A stretch of DNA of 63,378 bases from Candidatus Rifleibacteriota bacterium (GTDB lineage: Bacteria > Muiribacteriota > Ozemobacteria > Ozemobacterales > Ozemobacteraceae). Each line of letters opens with the position of its first letter. Position 1 is the first letter of the stretch. A program made the position numbers and the translations under genes. The notes under the pieces are model-generated. The model was not told the origin of the DNA and searched no databases. It worked only from the letters and a program-made list of their open reading frames with translations. Below, in pieces: positions 24,559 to 32,743 of this stretch. The stretch lies in the NCBI GenBank assembly GCA_012517355.1, contig JAAYVD010000017.1:1-63378 (forward strand). The letters are read 5' to 3'.

Positions 24559-25815
24559 ATGAAGCGCATCGAGATCCAGGAAGCCAACCGCGCCGCCGTG
24601 GCGGCCATCCAGCAGTCGCAGCCCGTCCTGACCGGCATCGGCATCGCCGGCGAGGTGGTGCCGCGCATGCGCAAGAACCTCCTGCTGCACGCCGGTCCAC
24701 CCATCACCTGGCCCCGCATGTCCGGTCCGATGCGGGGCGCGGTCATGGGGGCCCTGGTCTACGAGGGCTTGGCGAAGACCCCGGCCGAAGCAGAGAAGCT
24801 GGCCGCCTCCGGCGAGGTCGCCTTCGAACCCTGGCACGAACACGACGGCGTGGGACCGATGGCCGGCGTGGCCACCGCCAGCATGCCCGTCTGGATCGTC
24901 GAGGACAAGGCGGCAAAGCGGCGCACCTTCTGCACCCTCAACGAGGGTCTCGGCAAGGTGCTGCGGTACGGCGCCTACTCCGACGAAGTGATGGTCCGGC
25001 TGCGCTGGATGCGCGACGTGCTCGGACCGGTGCTGCGCGAGGCGCTGGCCCTGCGCCCCGAGATCAACCTGAAGGCCCTGATCGCCCAGGCCCTGCAGAT
25101 GGGCGACGAGGTCCACAACCGCAACCGCGCCGCCACCTCCCTGCTGTTCCGCGACCTGGCCCCCGCCATCCTGCGGACCAGGGCGAAGAACGAAGACCAG
25201 CTCAAGGTGCTCGAGTTCCTCAACGCCAACGACCACACGTTCCTCAACCTGTCGATGCCGGCGGCCAAGATCATGCTGCAGGCTGCCGAGTGGCGGGAAG
25301 GCTCCACCATCGTCACCACCATGACCCGCAACGGCACCGATTTCGGCATCCGGATCGCCGGACTCAGGGACCGCTGGTTCACCGCCCCCGCCAACATCGT
25401 CAAGGGGCTGCTCTTCCCCGGCTTCACCGCGCAGGACTGCAACCCGGACATCGGCGACTCGGCGATCACCGAGACCTGCGGCCTGGGCGGGTTCTCGATG
25501 GCCGCCGCTCCCGCCATCGTCAAGTTCGTGGGCGGCTCGGTGGCCGACGCCATGACCTACACCCAGAAGATGTACGAGATCACCGAAACCGAGTCGGAAG
25601 CCTTCCAGATCCCGCCCCTCGACTTCCGGGGCTCCCCCCTCGGCATCGACCTGCTGAAGGTCTGCGAGACCGGCATCCTGCCCCAGATCAACACCGGCAT
25701 CGCCCACCGCGAGGCCGGCATCGGCCAGGTCGGCGCCGGCCTCGTCACCCCGCCGATGGCCTGCTTCGAGGACGCCCTCGCCGCCTACGTGGAGACCTAT
25801 TGTCCAAAGGATTGA
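24559..25815 (+). CDS. DUF1116 protein (YlbE family)
   Basis: This is a 418-residue cytoplasmic protein with AAGGAG ahead of the ATG. The DUF1116 signatures are visible: HEHDGVGPMAGV, NEGLGKVLRYGAY, QMGDEVHNRNRAATSLLFRDL, TMTRNGTDFGIRIAGL and NPDIGDSAITETCGLGGFSMAAAP. With FdrA it forms the core of the carbamoyl-transfer system described for E. coli allantoin breakdown; by that analogy it would move a carbamoyl group between oxamate-like amides and phosphate. The third E. coli component (YlbF/DUF2877) and the carbamate kinase are not found next to it. Its stop codon overlaps the -35 element of the next promoter. Confidence 0.9.
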   Translation: MKRIEIQEANRAAVAAIQQSQPVLTGIGIAGEVVPRMRKNLLLHAGPPITWPRMSGPMRGAVMGALVYEGLAKTPAEAEKLAASGEVAFEPWHEHDGVGPMAGVATASMPVWIVEDKAAKRRTFCTLNEGLGKVLRYGAYSDEVMVRLRWMRDVLGPVLREALALRPEINLKALIAQALQMGDEVHNRNRAATSLLFRDLAPAILRTRAKNEDQLKVLEFLNANDHTFLNLSMPAAKIMLQAAEWREGSTIVTTMTRNGTDFGIRIAGLRDRWFTAPANIVKGLLFPGFTAQDCNPDIGDSAITETCGLGGFSMAAAPAIVKFVGGSVADAMTYTQKMYEITETESEAFQIPPLDFRGSPLGIDLLKVCETGILPQINTGIAHREAGIGQVGAGLVTPPMACFEDALAAYVETYCPKD

Positions 25816-25841
25816 ACTAGTACAAATTGGTACAATAAAAT
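25812..25841 (+). promoter_or_regulatory. candidate promoter for the cyclase-family gene
   Basis: TTGAAC (25812-25817, overlapping the DUF1116 stop), 18-base spacer, TAAAAT (25836-25841). The AT-rich island contains two direct GTACAA hexamers (25820 and 25830) that could bind a regulator. It implies that the last gene can be transcribed apart from fdrA. Confidence 0.55.
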
Positions 25842-25898
25842 GAAACCTCAGCATCTGGACGGATGGCAGGCCGGGGGCGGCCCGTTCGCCCGTCTCCT

Positions 25899-25938
25899 GC
25901 CGGTCCGTGTGGACCGGCGCTCATCGGTGGCTCCACCG
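25899..25938 (+). other. two hairpins in the 5' leader of the cyclase-family gene
   Basis: GCCGGTCC-GTGT-GGACCGGC (8-bp stem, 25899-25918) is followed by CGGTGG-CT-CCACCG (25925-25938). They lie between the promoter and the GTG start and leave the ribosome site free. No known riboswitch consensus is recognised. There is no T-run, so attenuation is only a possibility. Confidence 0.45.
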
Positions 25939-25997
25939 GTGTCTCATCCGTCGACCTGCTGCCGTCTCGAAATTCCCATCTGACAAGGAGAACCCGC

Positions 25998-26786
25998 GTG
26001 AAATTCAAGATGTACGACCTCACCCAACGGCTCAGCATCCACACCCCGCCCTGGCCGAGCTACATGCCCCTCCAGGTGCAGTATTTCAAGCGCATCGCCG
26101 GGGCCCACATGGGCCAGGGCGCCAACGGCCAGATCATCAAGACCAGCAACCACGTCGGCACCCACATCGACGGCGAGATCCACTTCGTGGCCAACGGCCG
26201 CACCATCGGCGACACCCCGCTCGAGGAGTTCTGCGGCGACGGCGTGGTGGTCGACATCTCCAAGGACGTCGAGGACTACAGCCTGTACACCCCCGAGATG
26301 CTGACCAAACGCGCCGACATCCGCAAGGGCGACATCCTGATCATCAACACCGGCTACCACCGCTACGGCTGGGACCAGAAGGAAGCCGACGAGGTGCGCT
26401 ACATGGTCAAGCACCCCGGCCCCGCCCCCGAGTTCCACAAGTGGGCCCTGTCGATGAAGTTCAAATGGATCGGCGTCGATTGCGGCTCCGCCGACCACCC
26501 GATGAACACCATCCTCCGGCAGTGGCATCCCAAGCTGTTCGCCGAGGCCGAAAAGAAACTGGTCAAGAAATACAAGAAGACCTGGGACGAATTCTTCCCC
26601 TACGAGGAATACTACCAGGTCATGCACCTGAAGCTGTTCCCCAAAGGGCTCATCCACGCCGAGAACCTCGGCGGCGAAATCGACAAGCTGAACAACAAGC
26701 GCGCCTGGATCGGATTGTTCCCCTGGCGGGCCATCGAGCTCGAGTCCTGCATCAGCCGCATCGTGGCCTTCGACTTCGGCAAGTAG
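25998..26786 (+). CDS. cyclase-family metal-dependent hydrolase
   Basis: This is a 262-residue protein of the cyclase family (PF04199), which contains kynurenine formamidase and isatin hydrolase. The metal site is SNHVGTHIDGEIHF (His52, His56, Asp58, His62), followed by GDILIINTGYHRYGW and IGVDCGSADHP. These enzymes hydrolyse amide or imide bonds, often opening a ring. The start is GTG 25998 with AAGGAG seven bases before; an in-frame ATG lies four codons later. The Lys-rich segment near residues 185-200 (AEKKLVKKYKKTW) is typical of the longer subfamily. Its place after fdrA and DUF1116 suggests it prepares or hydrolyses an amide in the same pathway; that is inference from position. Confidence 0.85.
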   Translation: MKFKMYDLTQRLSIHTPPWPSYMPLQVQYFKRIAGAHMGQGANGQIIKTSNHVGTHIDGEIHFVANGRTIGDTPLEEFCGDGVVVDISKDVEDYSLYTPEMLTKRADIRKGDILIINTGYHRYGWDQKEADEVRYMVKHPGPAPEFHKWALSMKFKWIGVDCGSADHPMNTILRQWHPKLFAEAEKKLVKKYKKTWDEFFPYEEYYQVMHLKLFPKGLIHAENLGGEIDKLNNKRAWIGLFPWRAIELESCISRIVAFDFGK

Positions 26787-26804
26787 AACCCCATCGCGGG
26801 GAAG

Positions 26805-26832
26805 GGAAGGGCGGCCCCGTGGCCGCCCTTCC
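26805..26832 (+). terminator. hairpin terminator after the cyclase-family gene
   Basis: A perfect 12-bp stem GGAAGGGCGGCC with loop CCGT sits 19 bases after the stop. A second hairpin (CCTGCCG-TC-CGGCAGG) follows at once. No T-run is present. The remainder of the gap to 27013 is GC-rich with no gene. Confidence 0.65.
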
Positions 26833-27013
26833 TGCCGTCCGGCAGGAAGGGGATGGAACCTCCCCAGGACCCGCGATGCTTCTGGGAAGGCCCGCCAGCG
26901 CATGCCGGCCGGGGCGGACACGGGGGTCCGTTCTTGCGGTGGACGCCGGAGGGCTGGAAGCCCTTCCGGGGCAGATCCGTCTGTATGCCTCGCGGATCCG
27001 GGGTCCTCCTCCG

Positions 27014-27042
27014 TTGACTTCCCCTCCCCGTCAGGGTACCCT
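27014..27042 (+). promoter_or_regulatory. candidate promoter of the TonB-receptor operon
   Basis: TTGACT (27014-27019), 17-base spacer, TACCCT (27037-27042). The -35 matches 5 of 6. A leader of about 150 bases follows before the ATG at 27197, with room for regulation; I do not recognise a cobalamin or other riboswitch in it. Confidence 0.55.
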
Positions 27043-27196
27043 TTCTCCATTCGCACATTCCGCAGGCCGGTTCCGGTTTCCGCGAACAGACACACCCCAT
27101 CACGGCGGCCAGGACTTTGCCCACCGGAGGGGTTCCCCCGAAGAGAGGGTCCTTTTCCGTGCAGACAGGGTTTGACCACCGCTCAAGGAGTGGCCC

Positions 27197-29224
27197 ATGG
27201 GAACCATCCGCCCCATCCTCGTGGCTCTGCTGACCCTGGCCCTGACCGCCACGGCCTGGTGTCTCGACCGCGAACGGGAGTCGATCTCCCTGCTCTATGA
27301 ACCCGAACAGGTGGTGACCGCCATGCGCTCACCCGAACCGGCCATGGAGTCCCCCGCCATCCTGACCGTTTTCACCCGGGCCCAGATCCGCCGTCTCGGT
27401 GCCCGGACCCTCCCCGAACTCCTCGAGTTCGCCCCCGGCTTCATTCCCCTGCGCTCGGTATCGGGTGACTGGTGGCCAGGCCCCCGTGGCATCCTCGACT
27501 CCAACCGCAGTTTCCAGGTCATGATCGACGGAATCAGCATCAACAACCAGTTCCTGGGATCCCCCTACTGGACCTACGACCTGCTCGACCTCTCGCGGTT
27601 CAGCCGCATCGAGATCGTCCGCGGCCCCGGGTCGGCCCTCTATGGATCGAACGCCTTCCTGGCGGTCATCAACTGCATCACCGACTCCGACCCTCCCGAG
27701 GGCGGCTCCCTCCGCACCACCGTGGGCACCTTCAACACCCGCGGCATCGCCCTCTCCCGCGTGCTCAAAACCCGGCAGACCACCTTCCACCTGCAGGCGT
27801 CCGGTCTCAGCGGCGACGGGCAACGTCGCTACATCCCCGCCGACATCTACGGCAAGCCCGGCGAGACCGCCGACGGCTTCACCAAACGGGACCTGATGCT
27901 CAAGATCAGCGACCACCGGGGCTGGACCTTCCTGGCCCACCACGTCGAAGGCCACCGCGAGGGATACCTCGGTTACTTCGACAATGCCAATGACCAGACC
28001 TTCTTCCGCCGCTCCAACGATCTGCTCTCCCTGCGCTACCAGCGTGACCACGACGACGGGTCCGACCTGACCGCCAACGTCTTCTGGAACCGCTTCTGCG
28101 ACAGCGAGGACGCCCAGGCGATCAGTCCGGGCATCTCCCTTCCCGACGTGGCCATCGAGGGGATGTTCCCCGGCCTCGACCTCCCCGACCCCGTCACCTA
28201 CCCGCGCGGCGCGCGGGAACTCGACCAGTCCCGCGATTCCGTCTTCGGGGTGAATCTGCTCTGGCGGGGCGCCCCTCGCGGCCGCCACCGGTTTTCGCTG
28301 GGCGCGGAAACCGCCGCCATCGATCTCGCCGAGTCGGCCGTCTACGGCTCGTTCGCCACGCCGGACAACCCCGACTCCTTCCGGTTCATGCCCGGCCGCT
28401 ACCCCGACCCCGGCCGCTGGCGCAACCACTCCTTCACCCTGCAGGACGACATCTCCCTCAGCCGGCGGGCCCGGCTGGTGATCGGCGCGCGCCGCGACGA
28501 CCACTCGGAATTCGGTGCCTCGCTGAACCCCCGGGTCGGCCTCATCAGCCGTCTGAGCGACCGGTGGACCGGAAAGCTGCTGTACGGCGAAGCCTTCCGG
28601 AACCCCGACTTTCACGAACTCACCGCCAATCCCGACCGGCAGGCAGAGCGGATCCGGACCGTCGAAGGACAGCTCCTCGGAGAACTGCATGGCGGATGGT
28701 TCACCAAGGTCAACGTCTTCTTCAACGACCTCCATGACCGGATCGAAAGCGCCCGGACGGAGCAGGACTACCGGACCATCGACCGCACCCAACTGGTCGG
28801 CCTGGAAAGCGAGGTCCGCAAGCGATTCCGGGATGGCCAGGAACTGTTCGGCAACCTGTCGACGGTCTGCCGGCAGTACGAGTCATCCGGCGAAACCCTC
28901 TTCCCGCGACAACCCCACAACAAGCTCAACCTGGGTTACTCCTTCCGGATGGCGGGGTTCGACACCTGCGTGTGGGGCTCCTTCACCTCGAAATGGAACC
29001 GGAACTGGGAAGACCCCCGGCCCCCCGAGCCCGGCTTCCGGTTGTTCCATCTGACCCTGCAGAAGAAGGGCTTCCCCGGCCCCGCCGACCGGATCCTGCT
29101 GCGGGTGCGGAACCTGTTGAACCGGTCCTACGCCTTCCCCTCCGCGTGGTTCCCCGGCGCCATGGTCGATGATTACCCGCAACCGGGGCGGGAGATGACC
29201 CTCGAGATGTCCTGGGACCTCTGA
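27197..29224 (+). CDS. TonB-dependent outer-membrane receptor
   Basis: This is a 675-residue protein with AAGGAG before the ATG. Residues 1-22 are a signal peptide. The plug domain shows PAILTVFTRAQIRRLGARTL, PGFIPLRSVSGDWW, FQVMIDGISIN and the diagnostic IEIVRGPGSALYGSNAFLAVIN. The remaining 500 residues are a beta-barrel with the late FRNPDFHELTANPD strand pair and the C-terminal YPQPGREMTLEMSWDL. It imports a scarce ligand across the outer membrane using TonB energy. Short length and absence of a clear carboxypeptidase-like front domain fit siderophore or cobalamin-type receptors; the ligand is unknown. A periplasmic binding protein and sensor kinase follow, so ligand uptake and sensing may be linked. 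Confidence 0.92.
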   Translation: MGTIRPILVALLTLALTATAWCLDRERESISLLYEPEQVVTAMRSPEPAMESPAILTVFTRAQIRRLGARTLPELLEFAPGFIPLRSVSGDWWPGPRGILDSNRSFQVMIDGISINNQFLGSPYWTYDLLDLSRFSRIEIVRGPGSALYGSNAFLAVINCITDSDPPEGGSLRTTVGTFNTRGIALSRVLKTRQTTFHLQASGLSGDGQRRYIPADIYGKPGETADGFTKRDLMLKISDHRGWTFLAHHVEGHREGYLGYFDNANDQTFFRRSNDLLSLRYQRDHDDGSDLTANVFWNRFCDSEDAQAISPGISLPDVAIEGMFPGLDLPDPVTYPRGARELDQSRDSVFGVNLLWRGAPRGRHRFSLGAETAAIDLAESAVYGSFATPDNPDSFRFMPGRYPDPGRWRNHSFTLQDDISLSRRARLVIGARRDDHSEFGASLNPRVGLISRLSDRWTGKLLYGEAFRNPDFHELTANPDRQAERIRTVEGQLLGELHGGWFTKVNVFFNDLHDRIESARTEQDYRTIDRTQLVGLESEVRKRFRDGQELFGNLSTVCRQYESSGETLFPRQPHNKLNLGYSFRMAGFDTCVWGSFTSKWNRNWEDPRPPEPGFRLFHLTLQKKGFPGPADRILLRVRNLLNRSYAFPSAWFPGAMVDDYPQPGREMTLEMSWDL

Positions 29225-29235
29225 CCACCATCGCC

Positions 29236-30180
29236 ATGCCCCCATCCCTTCCCACGCCACCAACCCGCCCCCGGCGGTCCCTGCTCCGGGAGCCGGTCTC
29301 CCGCGCCCGATGGGCGGCCGGGGTCCTGGGGCTGCTCGCCCTGCTGGCCATGGCCCATACCGCCGTGGCCGCCGACCCCGAAGTGTGGGTGTTCTTCCGC
29401 CCCGACATCCCCCTGTATGCCGAAACACTCCGGCACCTGGCCGATCTCCCGGACCGCACCATCATTTCCTGCCCGGTCGGCAAGACCTCCGCCAGCTTCG
29501 TGGAAAGCCACCCCCCGGACCTGGTGATCACTCTGGGGGACGCCGGCCTGGATCGGGCACTGGACATGCCCTGGCAGTCCCCCATCGTGGCCGTCTTCGC
29601 CACCCACCCCCCCACCGACCGCCGGGTCTGCTTTCTCGAAGCCCCGCAACCCCATTCCCTCCAACTGAAGGTCCTGACCAGCCTGGCCCCTGCCTGCAAG
29701 ACCCTGTGGTACCCCTTCGCCGGCGACCGGTTCGCCCCCGGCCCCGCCCTTCGCCAGGCGGCCGCCCGGGCCGGATTGGACATCATCGCCCACCGGCTCG
29801 ACGACCCCCGTGCCCTGCCCGGGGCGTTGCAACACCTCGCTTCCCCCCGGACCGCCGCCCTGCTCCCTCCCGACCCCGAAATCATGAACACCGCCTTCGT
29901 CCAGGCCGTCCTGTTGGCCGCGTTCCGCTCCCGATCGCCCGTGATCGGTTTTTCCGAAACCCTCGTGAAACAGGGCGCCGTGTTCGCCTACGTGCTTTCC
30001 CCCGAACAGTTGGCCGCCACCCTGGCCGATATCATCGACCATCACCCGGGGCAGGGCCCCTGCCCGGTCGCCTCCCATTTCTTCACCCGCTGGAACCTGG
30101 TGGTCAACGCCACCGTCATCGGAAAATTGGGCCTGGCGCTGCCGGAAGACGTCCGGTCGGCCGCCACCCGCCTGCACTGA
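29236..30180 (+). CDS. periplasmic ABC substrate-binding-like protein
   Basis: This is a 314-residue exported protein; the signal segment is around residues 25-46 (ALLAMAHTAVAA). The mature part has the two-lobe organisation of the ABC_sub_bind family (PF04392): PDLVITLGDAGLDRAL, SPIVAVFATHPP, PACKTLWYPFAGDRFAPG, and SPVIGFSETLVKQGAVFAYV. Here it lacks any ABC permease or ATPase neighbours and sits between a TonB receptor and a histidine kinase. That layout suggests a soluble ligand sensor or delivery protein for the kinase rather than part of an importer. The start 11 bases after the receptor stop indicates co-transcription. Function is inferred from family and context. Confidence 0.75.
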   Translation: MPPSLPTPPTRPRRSLLREPVSRARWAAGVLGLLALLAMAHTAVAADPEVWVFFRPDIPLYAETLRHLADLPDRTIISCPVGKTSASFVESHPPDLVITLGDAGLDRALDMPWQSPIVAVFATHPPTDRRVCFLEAPQPHSLQLKVLTSLAPACKTLWYPFAGDRFAPGPALRQAAARAGLDIIAHRLDDPRALPGALQHLASPRTAALLPPDPEIMNTAFVQAVLLAAFRSRSPVIGFSETLVKQGAVFAYVLSPEQLAATLADIIDHHPGQGPCPVASHFFTRWNLVVNATVIGKLGLALPEDVRSAATRLH

Positions 30181-30194
30181 GGCCGCCCCCCGCC

Positions 30195-32297
30195 ATGTCG
30201 TCCCTCCGCTTCCGCATCCTGGTCGCCCTCGTGGGCACCGCCTTCCTCCTGGCCGCCCTGCTCGGGTTCTGGCATTTCCGCCATCTGCGCCACCTGGTGA
30301 CACGCACCTTCGAGCAGACCTCCCGCCTGTTCACCGTCCAGATCGCCCGCCAGGCCCTGGCTCCCCTGTTCACCGAAAACCGGGAACAACTCCAGGCCCT
30401 CGCCTCGCAAGCCCTGGCCATCCCTTCCCTCAGGTCCATCACCTTCCTCAACCAGGAGGATCGGGTGCTCCTGGGCCCCCCCCTCCCCGCCGACAGCCCC
30501 GGCCCCGCCTCCCATGCCCACCTCCTGGAACGCGACAACGGTCTCCTCATTCTCGAACCCGTCTTCCTGACCGCCCTGCTCCCCGGGCCAGACCCAACCG
30601 CCCCTCCCCGGTTCGTCGGAAGGGTCGTCCTCGCGTTCACCCTCCAGGACCTCCACCAGGAGGTGGCCGCCATCCGGAACGCCGTCCTCCTCGCCGAACT
30701 GTTGTTCGCCGTGGTGGCCAGCCTGCTCATGCTCGCCCTGGAGCGTTGGATCAGCCGGCCCCTCCTCGACCTGATCGACAAGATCCAGGCCATCGCCCGC
30801 GGCGATCTGTCCATCCGGGTCGTCATTCCCACCCGTTCCGGCGAGATCACCACCCTCTGCCTCAGCGTGAACCAGATGGCCGATGCCCTCCAGCAGCACA
30901 CCGTCCGGCTCGAGAGCATGCTCGACGAGCGGACCCTGGCCGTCCAGAAGCTCCGCAGCCTCATGGAAAACATGAGCAATGGGGTGCTGGTCTGCGAGGC
31001 GGTCGACGAGGGGGCCGACTTCCTCGTCCAGGACCTGAACCACGCCGCCGAACGGATTGGGCACATGCCCAGGGGCGACGTCCTCGGCCGGCGGCTGACC
31101 GAGGCGTTGCCGGGGGCCGGGCCGACCGGCCTGCTCGCCACCATCCAGGGGGTGTGGCGCACCGGCACGTCCGAGCACGCCGCCGAGTTCTTCTACGAGG
31201 ACCCCCGCACCCGCGCCTGGTGGGAGACCTTCGTCTACCGCCTGCCTTCCGGCGAGGTGGTGACGGTGTTCGACGACATTTCCGGGCGCAAGCGGATCGA
31301 GGAGTCCTGGCGACGGTTCAACCGGGAGCTCGACCAACGCGTGCGCGACCGGACGGCCCAACTGGAAGTGGCCAACCGCGAACTGGAGGCCTTTTCCTAT
31401 TCCGTCTCGCACGACCTGCGCGCCCCGCTGCGGGGCATCGACGGCTGGAGTCTCGCCCTGCTCGAGGACTGCCGGGACCGCCTCGACGACCAGGGCCGCC
31501 AGTATCTCGATCGGGTGCGGGCGGAAGCCCAGCGGATGGGCGTGCTGATCGACGAACTGCTGCAGCTCTCGCGGGTCACCCGCTCGAAACTCGAACCGTC
31601 CACCGTCGACCTCAGCGAGACCGCCCGCCGGGTGATCGCCCGCCTGCAGGAGGCCAATCCCGACCGCCAGATGGATTTCGAGGTCGAGGCCGGCCTGCGG
31701 GCCAGGGGCGACCCCCTGCTGCTGGAGATCGTCCTGACCAACCTCCTGGGCAACGCCTGCAAGTTCACCGCCCCGCGCCCGCGGGCCCGCATCGAGTTCC
31801 GGCGCGGACCGGTGACCGCCCCCCCCCCCGTCCAGGCCGGTCCACCCGACCGGCACCGGCCGGCTCCCGCCACCATCCCGGACGAAACCCCGGGGCCGAC
31901 CGACCAGGCCGGACCACCCACCGCCACCGTCGAGCCACCGGGCCGGGTGGCGTTGCCCCCCCAGGCCGGGCTGCCCGAGGCGACCGACGCCTCCCCGGCC
32001 ACCGCGCCACCGGCCAATCCCACCGACTCTTTCCCGGGCCCCGGCGACCCGCCAGCCCCCGTCACCCGCCTGGCCGGCTTCTTCGTGCGTGACAACGGGG
32101 TCGGGTTCGACATGGCCTTCGCGGGGAAGCTGTTCGGCGCCTTCCAGCGCCTGCACCGGTCCTCCGAGTTTCCCGGCACCGGCATCGGCCTGGCCACCGT
32201 GGCCCGCATCATCCACCGCCACGGCGGCCGGGTCTGGGCCGACAGCCGCCCGGACGGCGGCGCCACGTTCCATTTCACCATCGAGGAGGGAACATGA
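30195..32297 (+). CDS. membrane sensor histidine kinase (HAMP-PAS-HisKA-HATPase) with a large insert
   Basis: This is a 700-residue kinase. The first membrane helix is near residues 8-27 and the second near 155-180 (AVLLAELLFAVVASLLMLAL). They flank a periplasmic sensor, followed by a HAMP domain, a PAS-like domain (SLMENMSNGVLVCEAVDEGA), and the H-box FSYSVSHDLRAPLRG with phospho-acceptor His406. The ATPase part has the N-box LLGNACKFTA, then a Pro/Ala-rich insert of about 75 residues (roughly 31810-32070), then the G1 box VRDNGVGFDM and G2 box GTGIGLATV. The H-box type matches phytochrome-like kinases. Its stop overlaps the next gene by four bases. The insert is unusual but does not remove any catalytic motif. 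Confidence 0.9.
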   Translation: MSSLRFRILVALVGTAFLLAALLGFWHFRHLRHLVTRTFEQTSRLFTVQIARQALAPLFTENREQLQALASQALAIPSLRSITFLNQEDRVLLGPPLPADSPGPASHAHLLERDNGLLILEPVFLTALLPGPDPTAPPRFVGRVVLAFTLQDLHQEVAAIRNAVLLAELLFAVVASLLMLALERWISRPLLDLIDKIQAIARGDLSIRVVIPTRSGEITTLCLSVNQMADALQQHTVRLESMLDERTLAVQKLRSLMENMSNGVLVCEAVDEGADFLVQDLNHAAERIGHMPRGDVLGRRLTEALPGAGPTGLLATIQGVWRTGTSEHAAEFFYEDPRTRAWWETFVYRLPSGEVVTVFDDISGRKRIEESWRRFNRELDQRVRDRTAQLEVANRELEAFSYSVSHDLRAPLRGIDGWSLALLEDCRDRLDDQGRQYLDRVRAEAQRMGVLIDELLQLSRVTRSKLEPSTVDLSETARRVIARLQEANPDRQMDFEVEAGLRARGDPLLLEIVLTNLLGNACKFTAPRPRARIEFRRGPVTAPPPVQAGPPDRHRPAPATIPDETPGPTDQAGPPTATVEPPGRVALPPQAGLPEATDASPATAPPANPTDSFPGPGDPPAPVTRLAGFFVRDNGVGFDMAFAGKLFGAFQRLHRSSEFPGTGIGLATVARIIHRHGGRVWADSRPDGGATFHFTIEEGT

Positions 32298-32743
32298 CCA
32301 CCAAGACCATCCTGCTGATCGAGGACAACGCCAGCGATATCGAGCTGACCCGGCGGGCCCTCGACAAGAGCCATATCGCCAACCACCTCATCGTGGCCGA
32401 GGACGGGCAGCAGGCCCTGAACCTGTTGCACGGCACGGCGGACCGGCCCGGGCTGGCCCCCGACCGGTTGCCCACCCTCGTCCTGCTCGACCTCAAACTG
32501 CCCCGCCTCGACGGGCTGGAGGTCCTGCGCCACATCCGCAACGACCCCCGCACCCACCGGCTGCCCGTGGTGATCCTGACCACCTCCAAGGAGGAGCAGG
32601 ACGTCGCCGCCAGTTACGACCTCGGCGTCAACAGTTACATCCGCAAGCCGGTCGACTTCAACCAGTTCGCCCATGCCATCCAGAACCTCGGCCTCTACTG
32701 GCTGGTCCTCAACGAGGCCCCGCCCAAGGTGACCGCCCCGTGA
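32294..32743 (+). CDS. single-domain response regulator
   Basis: This is a 149-residue receiver-only protein of the Rcp1/CheY-like group that partners phytochrome-type kinases. Acidic pair Glu10-Asp11 (LLIEDN), phospho-acceptor Asp66 (VLLDLKLPRLDG), Thr in VILTTSKEEQD, and Lys in YIRKPVDFNQF are all present. It has no output domain, so it acts as a phosphorelay intermediate or binds a partner. It overlaps the kinase gene before it (ATGA) and the hybrid kinase after it (GTGA), which points to a three-protein relay. Confidence 0.93.
   Translation: MTTKTILLIEDNASDIELTRRALDKSHIANHLIVAEDGQQALNLLHGTADRPGLAPDRLPTLVLLDLKLPRLDGLEVLRHIRNDPRTHRLPVVILTTSKEEQDVAASYDLGVNSYIRKPVDFNQFAHAIQNLGLYWLVLNEAPPKVTAP

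Noticed and set aside
25842-25997. Riboswitch upstream of the cyclase-family gene
   Set aside because: Two simple hairpins are present but no consensus of a known riboswitch class; kept only as leader hairpins.
27043-27196. Cobalamin riboswitch before the TonB receptor
   Set aside because: I could not find a B12-box-like sequence in the leader.
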